Below the pieces are notes generated by a model. That model searched no databases, was not told where the DNA came from, and saw only the letters and a list, made by a program, of their open reading frames with translations. The translations under genes were made by a program, and so were the position numbers. From a virus, in IMG/VR virus record IMGVR_UViG_3300036770_000244, positions 1-26,396 of that record: 26,396 nucleotides of DNA, one strand, 5' to 3'. Shown piece by piece: positions 1-7,409 of the stretch (the first letter of the stretch is position 1; each line of letters starts with the position of its first letter).

Positions 1-3000
1 ACACCAGCAGCAATGTGTCCAGTTGTTTGAACTGCACCTGCATCAACAACCATTACGTTAGCAGTACCATTTGTGCTTACGTTAACACTGCTATTTGCAT
101 TGACAACTACGTTAGAGTTACCATTTACCAATGATGTTGGTGAACCGCCTCCTGGGGCAGTAGCAAACACGCCATTACCATAAAGTACGTTTGCGCTATT
201 GCCATCGATGTTGATACTTGCAATGTTACCCAAGTTATTTGCAGCAATGTTACCATTGATGTTAACTGCACCGTTCGCATAGAAACTGTGTGCGATCTGC
301 GTGTTACTGCTGTTAACTACTGCGATCTCTACGCCAGTTGGTACAGTATTTCCTGCGCCACCATATCCACTGTCTACCTTTGCAGTGACATATGCGGGCT
401 TAGTGTTAAATGTACCAGTTGATGTGCCAGCACCTCTCCATTCGATGTTACCAAGATATGCATCAGCAGCAACGTTAGAGCGATTGTCACCATCACCACT
501 TCTTGTGTTGAATCGTAAGCCCTGATCACCATATTGGAATACGTTGATTACTGGAGTACCTGTTTGTGCTCCAACTGTTAATTGTACACTTGGATTACCT
601 ACTGAGAGAACTGTGCCAGTCGTTGTATTGACATCAGCAAGATTGCTTGATGAAGTATATGTAGAGATGGTATATGAAGCAGGAACTAATGGATCACTGC
701 TTGTGTTTCCAATTACATCGTTATAGTCAAATGATGTGTAACCTGCATATGCAGTATTGCTGTTATCATCTGCATAGAATCTATCTTCCCAAGTACCAAA
801 GCCCTGATATCCACGCAAGAATTTTGCAGTAGAAGTCTGACCTACTGGGCCATTACCATCATCGAATGCATCAACTTTGACAAAAACGTTGCCAAATCCA
901 CTATCGATCAAGTTACCACTTGCTTCAAGTGTTGTTGTGTTAGCAACATTAGAATCGATAATCAATGTGCCTACGTTACCTGATGTACCTTTGATATTGG
1001 TAGCAGATAAGTTGCTTGCTAGTGCTACTACACCATTTGCATAGAAATTATGTGTGACTTCAGTGTTGCTTGAATTGACAACAATAAGTTCCATACCAAC
1101 TGGAACTGTATTACCAGCACCACCGTATCCTGCGTCTACTCTTGGAGCGATCTTTGGAATAGCACTGTTGAATCCACCAGTTGATGTACCAGCAGCACGC
1201 CATTCTAGGTTTGCTACATAGTCACCTGCTGCTACGTTAGAACGGTTATCACCATCACCACGTCTGCGCTGTAAACGCATACCAACAGAACCACTGCCAC
1301 CATCACCGTAACCTATTGTAGTGAATACTGGGCTAGTTGTTTGTCCACCTACAGTCAAGAACAATCCAGGATTTCCTAGACCAAATGATGTACCAGTTTG
1401 AGTAGATGCATTTGCTAGGTTAGATAAGTTAGTGTACACTGACATGTTGATTGATGAGTGTACCAATGGATCGGTCTCGGTGTTACCAATTACATCAACA
1501 TAGTCGAATGATACGTATCCACCTTGTGCTAAGTTACCATTTGCTGTATTGGCATAATATGTTGTATCCCATGCACCAAATCCACCATAATTGTTTAGAA
1601 CATTAACTTTACTGGTTATGAATGTGCCATTGCCATCATCATATGCCTCTGTTTTGTCTAAGAATGTTCTGCCGTCAAACGTGATACCTACAGGATCAGT
1701 TTGTACTGTAGTTGAATTAGCAACGTTTGCGTTAATTGTTAGTGATGTTAAATTACCAACAGATGTGATGTTTGGTTGCGCTGCGGTTGTTACTGTACCT
1801 GCTGTTGTTGCAAATGTTGCATTTGCTACAGTACCAGTTACGTTAGCACCTGGAATGTTAGTTAATGATGAACCACTACCTTTGAATACACCTGTTTCTA
1901 ATGTTGCAGTTGCAGGATTATATTTAAATCCAGAAGGATCACCATCTACTTGAACTTGTAGATTTCCAGTATTTGCACTATAGAATGGTACAAAGAAAAG
2001 ACTATTTGCACTTGAATTTGCATTACTTACAGTTACATAAGTTGCAACGTTTGCACTTGATACAGTACCAACAACGTTTGCTGCATTGATATTGCTGATA
2101 TTGCCACCATCACCACTCAATGTAGCAGTGACTGGAGCAAATACACCATTGCCATATAGAACGTTTGATGTAGAACCATCTAGGTTTATAGTTGCAATAT
2201 TACCGATACCAGTTACATTTGCAACTGCTACACTATTTGCAGTATTTGCAACGTTTGCATAACTTGCAAAGTTTGCATTTGCAACTTCACCAGAAACATT
2301 AGCGCCGGCTACAGAATTTGCTGAGTTTGCTACTGTTGCACTGTTTGCAGTGTTAGCAGTATTTGCTGTGCTTGCTGTGTTAGCAAAAGGAACACTATTG
2401 CTTGGTGTCCACACATTGCTACTATTGTAAACAAGCACATCGCCTGTAGTTGCTGCTGTATTGCTTACATCATGCAACTGATCCATATAGTAACCAAAGT
2501 CTGGTCTTACTTGAATTCTACCATTTGTTGAACTTGGTGTACTTGATTGTGTCAAGCAAGCAGCCAATACAATCTTTGGATCGGGAGCAGTTGGCTCTGT
2601 TGCAGTCAATGCACCATTTGAATTTGCTTGTAGATATAAGATACTACCAGCAGTAAATGCGTTAGTTTGTAAGTTATAAACTTCACCAACTGTTTGTACA
2701 TAACCATTGCTACCATTAGCAATGTTTGCTGGAGCAATACCGATCACATAACGTGGAATAAATCCTGCGCTTGCTGTATTTGCAGGTGCACCTAAGATTG
2801 TGTCACCCTGCACGCCATTGAACATGACTACTTGACCAGCAGTGATTGTTGCGTTTGCTTGAATATAGATGTATTGATCTTCACCAACTTGCTGCGTGAT
2901 ATTGCCACCTGCATTCATGTCGATTGCAAGTGTATCTTTTGCATTGTCCCAATATACACGACCTGTTTGGAAACTTGGCGCACCGTTTGCTGTATCAAAG

Positions 3001-3866
3001 TCGATATAATCAACTTGAGTAAGAGCGATGTTACCAACTAGTGTATTTGCAGTGATAACGTTTGCAGTTATGTTACCTGAAACGTCTAATGATGTTAGTG
3101 TACCAACACTTGTGATATTTGGTTGAGCAGCAGTTGTTACTGTACCAGCAGTATTTGCTGATCCAGCACTTGTTGCATAAGTTGCATTGGCTACAGTACC
3201 AGAAACATTTGCGCCTGCTACTGCGTTGGCTGTTGCTGCAAAAGCAACTTCGCCAGATACGTTAGCACCTGCTACTGCATTTGCTGAGTTTGCTACTGTT
3301 GCGCTATTTGCTGTATTTGCGTTACCTGCATTGTCTGCATAAGTTGCATTAGCAACTGTGCCATTTACGTTTGCACCATCTACTGAGAATGCGTTGCCAG
3401 CAAAGTTTGCATAGTTCGCACTTATTGCAGTATTTGCTGTGACTGGTGCAAAAGTACCATTACCATATAGAACATTGCTGTTTGAACCATCTAGGTTAAC
3501 AGTTGCAATGTTGCCGATGCCTGTCACGTTTGCTACTGCTACTGCGTTAGCACTACCTGCTATACCAGCAAAGTTTGCATAGTTTGCACTGTTTGCAACT
3601 AAGTTACCAACTTGTAAGTTACCATTAACTACTAAATCTTGTGTAGTTGTAGTACCTGATACTGTTAGATTTCCTAATGTACCAACTGAAGTAATGTTGG
3701 GTTGGGCTGCTGTAGTAACTGTACCAGCAGTGTTTGCGATATTTGCTTCGCCTGCAAAGTTTGCATAGTTCGCACTTGCAACATTTGCTACAGTGCCGAT
3801 CACTGAGCGACTTGTGGTAACTGTGATGTTACCTGTACCTGAATTTACTGTAATTTGATTAGCCAT
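1..3866 (-). CDS. Large tail fibre / receptor-recognition protein, C-terminus beyond window
   Basis: The frame stays open from the ATG at 3866 to the left edge, giving at least 1288 residues with no stop, so the gene is partial. It starts MANQITVNSG, with GGAG about 9 nt before the ATG, and overlaps the upstream gene by 8 nt. The protein is low-complexity and rich in Asn, Ala, Thr, Gly and Val, typical of beta-structured phage fibres. Recurring motifs include AAQPNITSVGTL (three times), GIGNIATxNLDGSxSNVLYGNG (two close copies plus a third variant) and GANVSGTVANATYA. A tandem module of about 254 residues occurs twice in the distal half, each copy with GDGDNRSNVAA and GYGGAGNTVP. Its position last in the tail module suggests a distal fibre that contacts the host. 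An auto-cleaving chaperone domain (peptidase S74) often ends such proteins but would lie outside the window. Fibre role is inferred; no enzymatic domain is visible. Confidence 0.85.
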   Translation of the reverse strand, partial: MANQITVNSGTGNITVTTSRSVIGTVANVASANYANFAGEANIANTAGTVTTAAQPNITSVGTLGNLTVSGTTTTQDLVVNGNLQVGNLVANSANYANFAGIAGSANAVAVANVTGIGNIATVNLDGSNSNVLYGNGTFAPVTANTAISANYANFAGNAFSVDGANVNGTVANATYADNAGNANTANSATVANSANAVAGANVSGEVAFAATANAVAGANVSGTVANATYATSAGSANTAGTVTTAAQPNITSVGTLTSLDVSGNITANVITANTLVGNIALTQVDYIDFDTANGAPSFQTGRVYWDNAKDTLAIDMNAGGNITQQVGEDQYIYIQANATITAGQVVMFNGVQGDTILGAPANTASAGFIPRYVIGIAPANIANGSNGYVQTVGEVYNLQTNAFTAGSILYLQANSNGALTATEPTAPDPKIVLAACLTQSSTPSSTNGRIQVRPDFGYYMDQLHDVSNTAATTGDVLVYNSSNVWTPSNSVPFANTASTANTANTANSATVANSANSVAGANVSGEVANANFASYANVANTANSVAVANVTGIGNIATINLDGSTSNVLYGNGVFAPVTATLSGDGGNISNINAANVVGTVSSANVATYVTVSNANSSANSLFFVPFYSANTGNLQVQVDGDPSGFKYNPATATLETGVFKGSGSSLTNIPGANVTGTVANATFATTAGTVTTAAQPNITSVGNLTSLTINANVANSTTVQTDPVGITFDGRTFLDKTEAYDDGNGTFITSKVNVLNNYGGFGAWDTTYYANTANGNLAQGGYVSFDYVDVIGNTETDPLVHSSINMSVYTNLSNLANASTQTGTSFGLGNPGLFLTVGGQTTSPVFTTIGYGDGGSGSVGMRLQRRRGDGDNRSNVAAGDYVANLEWRAAGTSTGGFNSAIPKIAPRVDAGYGGAGNTVPVGMELIVVNSSNTEVTHNFYANGVVALASNLSATNIKGTSGNVGTLIIDSNVANTTTLEASGNLIDSGFGNVFVKVDAFDDGNGPVGQTSTAKFLRGYQGFGTWEDRFYADDNSNTAYAGYTSFDYNDVIGNTSSDPLVPASYTISTYTSSSNLADVNTTTGTVLSVGNPSVQLTVGAQTGTPVINVFQYGDQGLRFNTRSGDGDNRSNVAADAYLGNIEWRGAGTSTGTFNTKPAYVTAKVDSGYGGAGNTVPTGVEIAVVNSSNTQIAHSFYANGAVNINGNIAANNLGNIASINIDGNSANVLYGNGVFATAPGGGSPTSLVNGNSNVVVNANSSVNVSTNGTANVMVVDAGAVQTTGHIAAG
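240..960 (-). repeat. Fibre gene internal duplication, distal copy
   Basis: This is the second copy (in protein order) of an in-frame duplication inside the large fibre gene. Matched anchors lie exactly 762 nt from their counterparts: ccagttgatgt at 415 and 1177, cgttagagcg/cgttagaacg at 473 and 1235, gcatagaaa at 277 and 1039. Toward the protein N-terminal side the offset grows to 777 nt (aattacatc at 711 and 1488), which means a five-codon insertion or deletion. The copies have diverged in DNA but keep the same protein landmarks. Boundaries are approximate. Confidence 0.8.
1000..1740 (-). repeat. Fibre gene internal duplication, proximal copy
   Basis: This is the first copy (in protein order) of the roughly 254-codon duplication. 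It encodes, in order, a DDGNG motif, a FDYVDVIGNT segment, GDGDNRSNVAA, a NLEWRAAGTSTG segment, GYGGAGNTVP and a NFYANG end. The distal copy has DDGNG, FDYNDVIGNT, GDGDNRSNVAA, NIEWRGAGTSTG, GYGGAGNTVP and SFYANG in the same order. The retained spacing suggests a folded domain repeated along a fibre shaft, not slippage of a short repeat. Boundaries are approximate. Confidence 0.8.
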
Positions 3867-4623
3867 AATTGACAACTCCATCACTTGCTACTAAGAATAA
3901 TAAGAATACAACCTCATCGTATGCGGGTTGTGTGCCCACTGCTGGGAAACTGATTTTGAGTCTACCTGTAAAGCAAGCAGGGTCAGTTGCGTTGATATCT
4001 AAATCTGGATCACCTGCAATCAAGTCCCATGTATTGTCATCGATTGCCATTGTGAATGTACCATCTGCTGCAACAATGTTACTGATTGGTAAGTTGATTG
4101 GAGTAGGATCGATTGTGTTTGCTTCCATCGTACCACTCGCTGTGGTTAGTGTGAACACTGAACCACCTGATGTAGCACTGATTGAGAATGTAGTTGCTGT
4201 TGGTATCTCTTTGACATAGTAAGTTGTGTTGATTGCAACACCACCAAACACAGTTCCTGTGAACTGAATTGGTTTACCTACGTAAAGCAAATCTACACTA
4301 TCGCATGTGAAATAGTTTGTGACACTTGAACTTGCTGTAACTTCTGCTACTGCTGGAACTAGTGGATAGTCTGTGATGATGAAATCAAGACCTGTTCTGC
4401 TATCTCTGAAATTAGTGATCGCTCTGCGAACGATTTGGGCGCTGATTGTTGCGCCTGTAAGATCAACTGGAGTAGAACCTGTGACCCAACCACCTGTGTA
4501 TTGGATATCACTGGCCCAACTGAAGTTCCAGAAATCTTTCTGATTATATACAAGTTCTTGGGCGATGATCTGACCATCGAAACCCGCGACTTGATTGAGT
4601 GTGTTTTGACTAAACTTTGCCAT
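3859..4623 (-). CDS. Beta-sandwich tail protein with an inserted module (254 aa)
   Basis: The chosen start, MAKFSQNTLN at 4623, has GAGGG seven nt upstream; an earlier in-frame start at 4656 lies in the structured leader and lacks a good ribosome site. Residues 25-90 (FWNFSWASDI... VDLTGATISAQIV) and 175-254 (DGTFTMAIDD... VFLLFLVASDG) look like the two halves of an Ig-like or BppU-N-like baseplate/fibre-attachment sandwich. Residues 92-168, with GKPIQFTG and NTTYYVKEIPTATTFSIS, look like a separate beta module of a kind recurrent in marine phage structural proteins, here inserted between the halves. The 167-aa protein encoded at 6868-7371 appears to share the outer fold without the insert. 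A tail or fibre-adaptor role is inferred from context. The stop overlaps the next fibre gene by 8 nt. Confidence 0.6.
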   Translation of the reverse strand: MAKFSQNTLNQVAGFDGQIIAQELVYNQKDFWNFSWASDIQYTGGWVTGSTPVDLTGATISAQIVRRAITNFRDSRTGLDFIITDYPLVPAVAEVTASSSVTNYFTCDSVDLLYVGKPIQFTGTVFGGVAINTTYYVKEIPTATTFSISATSGGSVFTLTTASGTMEANTIDPTPINLPISNIVAADGTFTMAIDDNTWDLIAGDPDLDINATDPACFTGRLKISFPAVGTQPAYDEVVFLLFLVASDGVVNYG

Positions 4624-4645
4624 TATTGGCCCTCGCTTTCTCGCT

Positions 4646-4686
4646 GATAACCCCACCGTGCTGTCTCGCAGTTGCGGGGCGTTATA
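4646..4686 (-). promoter_or_regulatory. GC-rich structured leader before the 254-aa tail gene
   Basis: On the minus strand, ATAAC-G-CCC pairs with GGGGTTAT across a spacer of about 22 nt, with one bulged G. It lies between the late-promoter-like motif at 4690-4697 and the ATG at 4623. The patch is clearly richer in G and C than its surroundings. No T-run follows, so it is not a simple terminator. It could stabilise the transcript 5' end or pause polymerase. The fold is judged by eye. Confidence 0.35.
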
Positions 4687-4689
4687 ATG

Positions 4690-4697
4690 TATTTATG
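4690..4697 (-). promoter_or_regulatory. Late-promoter-like motif CATAAATA
   Basis: Minus strand reads CATAAATAC, one mismatch from the T4 late element TATAAATA, about 66 nt before the ATG of the 254-aa gene and overlapping the stop of the propeller gene. It matches the same extended motif found at 7391, 15935, 19666, 21388 and 26018. Confidence 0.4.
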
Positions 4698-5817
4698 ATT
4701 GTTTTGTATAAACGTAGATACGGCTACCTGCTACTCCAGGCGACGTTACAGCAATTATATTTGCATTTCTTGCTATTCCTACACCATAACCAAACGTTTG
4801 ACCAACTGCTGGTGTAGTAGGTTGTTGCAATAATTGAAATTGTTGATATGTTGTTTCTTTAGTAGTAATTAAAGCCCTATCGATTTCACTTATTCCTAAA
4901 ACTGTTATATCGCCGGCACCATTACATTTTATACAACCTTCACCTGTTGGACTAGCACTAGTAGTATAACCTCTTAAATCTAAAAATTGAGTTTCACTCC
5001 AACTATTACTGACTCTACTAAAATACCAAATACCACCTACATCACTCCAGTTATAATTAGTAAATGCCAAATCACCATTATCATCTAATGTTATTGCTCT
5101 ACCCACTTCTGCTAGTTCTGTACCACGTGCATTAGTAGGAGTAATATTATTTCTCAAGGTTAAAGTAGTACCACTTCTAGTATACGTGTGTACTCTACCA
5201 TTGTTAATCACACCACCTGTTCCAAAATCTTCATCTTGCGCACCCACAGCAATATAATTACTATCATTGCTTATTGCTACAGATATACCAAATAATCCGT
5301 TATTTTCTGGTAATGGTGAGATAAATTTACTTTGCTGTGTCCAAACAGTACCTGAACGTGTAAAGAAATATGCGGCGCCGTTATTAGTATAAGGAGAACT
5401 ATCAACATCAGATGCACCAACAATAAGATAATCTCCAGAACCATCTAATGAAACCGATCTGCCAAAACCTTGATTATTGCCAGGTATACCAGTACCAGTT
5501 AACGTTGCTTCAAGAGACCATGTAGTTCCACTGCGAGTAGCAATATAAACATTACTACCACTATAATTACCAATCGCTACAGTATCACCGTCATCATTTA
5601 TTGCTACACTATATCCTGAGTATCCTATTGTTTGCGTAGACCAGGAACTACCATCATAATAATATACGTTGCCATTACTACCTACAATGTAATTACCATT
5701 TGCTGATACAGCAACTTGTTGACTGCCATCAAGAAAATCTACTAATGGATACCAAAAATTACCTGCGGCTTGATAACCATTATAACTGCTAGAACTAAAT
5801 GTAGACCTAAATGTCAT
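4693..5817 (-). CDS. FG-GAP-type beta-propeller tail protein (374 aa)
   Basis: The protein has serial repeats of about 45-60 residues with the pattern FG.SVS.d..gdy..VGA followed by GAAYFFTRSGTVW. Examples are YSVAINDDGDTVAIG, FGRSVSLDGSGDYLIVGA, FGISVAISNDSNYIAVGA and FGYGVGIARNANIIAVTS. Each blade ends in an aromatic strand such as VYIATRSGTTW or VHTYTRSGTTL. This is the signature of FG-GAP/integrin-alpha-like propellers, and six or seven blades fit the length. There is no signal peptide. Its place between two fibre genes suggests a receptor-binding or carbohydrate-binding tip, which is inference. The ATG overlaps the preceding stop (TAATG), with GAGG about 8 nt upstream. Codon use and spacing match the neighbours, so nothing suggests recent insertion. 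Confidence 0.75.
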   Translation of the reverse strand: MTFRSTFSSSSYNGYQAAGNFWYPLVDFLDGSQQVAVSANGNYIVGSNGNVYYYDGSSWSTQTIGYSGYSVAINDDGDTVAIGNYSGSNVYIATRSGTTWSLEATLTGTGIPGNNQGFGRSVSLDGSGDYLIVGASDVDSSPYTNNGAAYFFTRSGTVWTQQSKFISPLPENNGLFGISVAISNDSNYIAVGAQDEDFGTGGVINNGRVHTYTRSGTTLTLRNNITPTNARGTELAEVGRAITLDDNGDLAFTNYNWSDVGGIWYFSRVSNSWSETQFLDLRGYTTSASPTGEGCIKCNGAGDITVLGISEIDRALITTKETTYQQFQLLQQPTTPAVGQTFGYGVGIARNANIIAVTSPGVAGSRIYVYTKQS

Positions 5818-6866
5818 TAACCGTACCTCGTATAACTTCCCAATACTGTGTATGATGGTGTTGTCGCAGTTTTAATTAATGTAAATGTATATGAACTTAT
5901 AGTATTAGGAACACTTAACGGTGTTATATTTGAAGCCCACTTGATCGTTTGTGCTGATCCATCGATTTGAACATTACTAATATTATATGCATTAGCGCCA
6001 GTAGTTACCAAATATGTAGCAACTACACTGTTTGAATTTGCAATGAAACTATTTGCAGTAGTTGATGAGTTGCCTCTGAAATTCAATGTTATATTGCCAG
6101 TTGCATTAGCAGTATTATAAACTATTGCTTGACTAATCAAATCAAAATTAATTGTACCTGTTGGAGCACTGTTTGATAATGTTACTTTTTCTTGAGAAAT
6201 AGAAATTGATGTTGTACCTGATACATTAAGTTCTGTTAATGTACCAAGACTAGTAATGTTTGATTGAACATTATTACTAACAATATTAGCAATATTTGCA
6301 TTACCTGCATCTAATGCAAATGTTGCATTAGCAACAGTGCCGGTTATATTAGCACCTGCAAGTGCTGATAATCCACTGCCATTACCTGTAAAGAAATTAC
6401 CAATAAAATAATTTGCAGTTGCATTGCCAGGAATATCTAGTACATTGTTTGATGGATCAAAGTTAAATCCAGTACCAACTTTAAAATTACCAGTACCATC
6501 ACTTAACTGAATGGCATTGTTTGCACCTGCGGCTGTACCATTACCTGTAACGTTTGCAGTACCTGCAGCCCATGTTAAATTGCCACTTCCATCTGTTTGT
6601 AAGTAATATGCAGTATTGCCACCTAAAATTTTGACATTAGCAATGTTACCTAATGATAGATTGCCACCACTGTATGTTACATTAGGAATACCTGCAAGTA
6701 TTCCTGCGTTATACTGTAGTTCTCCTAGATTACCACCTGGATTACTAAAGCCCGCACTATAAATGTTTAAGTTGATAGGTTCAACAGTGATACCAACTTC
6801 AGATTGTTCAACCTGAACGTTGATAGGATTTGTCTCAACAATGATGTTTGCGCTAATTTCTGACAT
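5817..6866 (-). CDS. Tail fibre protein, paralogue of the large fibre (349 aa)
   Basis: It begins MSEISANIIVETNPINVQVE, a short acidic/hydrophobic lead likely to attach the protein to the tail, then enters a low-complexity region. Shared landmarks with the large fibre encoded at 1-3866 include SNITSLGTLTELNVSGTT, GANITGTVANATFALDAGNA and a LQTDGSGNLTWAAG segment. The C-terminal 120 residues (from about 230) are less repetitive and end with a beta-rich SSYTFTLIKTATTPSYTVLG. It looks like a short fibre or shaft protein; host contact is inferred. The start has AAGG about 10 nt upstream, inside the end of the preceding gene. The stop shares one base with the next ATG. Confidence 0.7.
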   Translation of the reverse strand: MSEISANIIVETNPINVQVEQSEVGITVEPINLNIYSAGFSNPGGNLGELQYNAGILAGIPNVTYSGGNLSLGNIANVKILGGNTAYYLQTDGSGNLTWAAGTANVTGNGTAAGANNAIQLSDGTGNFKVGTGFNFDPSNNVLDIPGNATANYFIGNFFTGNGSGLSALAGANITGTVANATFALDAGNANIANIVSNNVQSNITSLGTLTELNVSGTTSISISQEKVTLSNSAPTGTINFDLISQAIVYNTANATGNITLNFRGNSSTTANSFIANSNSVVATYLVTTGANAYNISNVQIDGSAQTIKWASNITPLSVPNTISSYTFTLIKTATTPSYTVLGSYTRYG

Positions 6867-6867
6867 A

Positions 6868-7371
6868 TTATTGATACCTTACAATAAATCCAAGGGGCTC
6901 TCTGTTAATGTCGTCTAGGGATGCGTTTGCTGTGCTTTCTTTTGTAACTTCTAATGTAACGATAACCAATGTACTATTTGCTGCGCTGTTAGCAAGAGTC
7001 ACGTTTGGAGTATTGTTACCACTGTTTGTGATATCTGAACCAATGTACAAATATGCAGTACCTGCGGCTGCGTTTGTGAATGCAGTCTGTATTGTATATG
7101 CATTTGCGTTTGGTTGTGTAACGTTTAGATTGATATTACCCAATACAACTTCGTCAGGAGTAATAGTAGAATATGTAACGTCATCTACAGTATAGAACTT
7201 TGCACTTGCAGCCAGTGTCCATGCGTTTGGACTTAGTGCGTTTGCTGGTGCACCGTTCGCATATGTAAAGTTGATTGGTAAGGTATATGCCTCACCTGTG
7301 TAAATCTCAAGACACTGCATCTCAGTGCCTGCGATTGTCATTGTTTTAGCGCCGTTTAGTAATAGACTCAT
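6868..7371 (-). CDS. Small beta-sandwich tail/fibre-adaptor protein (167 aa)
   Basis: The pattern GEAYTLPINFTYANGAP then AWTLAASAKFY is like the Ig-like N-terminal domain of phage upper-baseplate and fibre-attachment proteins (BppU-N-like). It is followed by alternating strands up to LVIVTLEVTKES and a terminal GFIVRYQ. No enzymatic motif is seen. It is the first gene after the hub protein and is preceded by its own late-promoter-like motif, so it may start a fibre transcription unit. AAGGA lies about 9 nt before the ATG. It resembles the outer parts of the 254-aa protein encoded at 3859-4623. The specific role is inferred. Confidence 0.5.
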   Translation of the reverse strand: MSLLLNGAKTMTIAGTEMQCLEIYTGEAYTLPINFTYANGAPANALSPNAWTLAASAKFYTVDDVTYSTITPDEVVLGNINLNVTQPNANAYTIQTAFTNAAAGTAYLYIGSDITNSGNNTPNVTLANSAANSTLVIVTLEVTKESTANASLDDINREPLGFIVRYQ

Positions 7372-7390
7372 GTTCTTGTTTCCTTATTTG

Positions 7391-7398
7391 TATTTATT
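7391..7398 (-). promoter_or_regulatory. Late-promoter-like motif AATAAATA
   Basis: Minus strand reads GAATAAATACAAATA in the 38-nt gap between the hub gene and the 167-aa tail gene, about 19 nt before the ATG at 7371. The implied leader would be very short but would still include the AAGGA ribosome site. It has one mismatch from TATAAATA and shares the downstream ACAA with the copies at 19666 and 21388. Confidence 0.45.
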
Positions 7399-7409
7399 CA
7401 ATTAGTTAA

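Noticed and set aside
1-3866. Diversity-generating retroelement target in the fibre
   Set aside because: The repeated modules differ throughout and not mainly at adenines, and there is no reverse transcriptase or template repeat in the window. The true C-terminus is outside, so this is not excluded for the whole genome.
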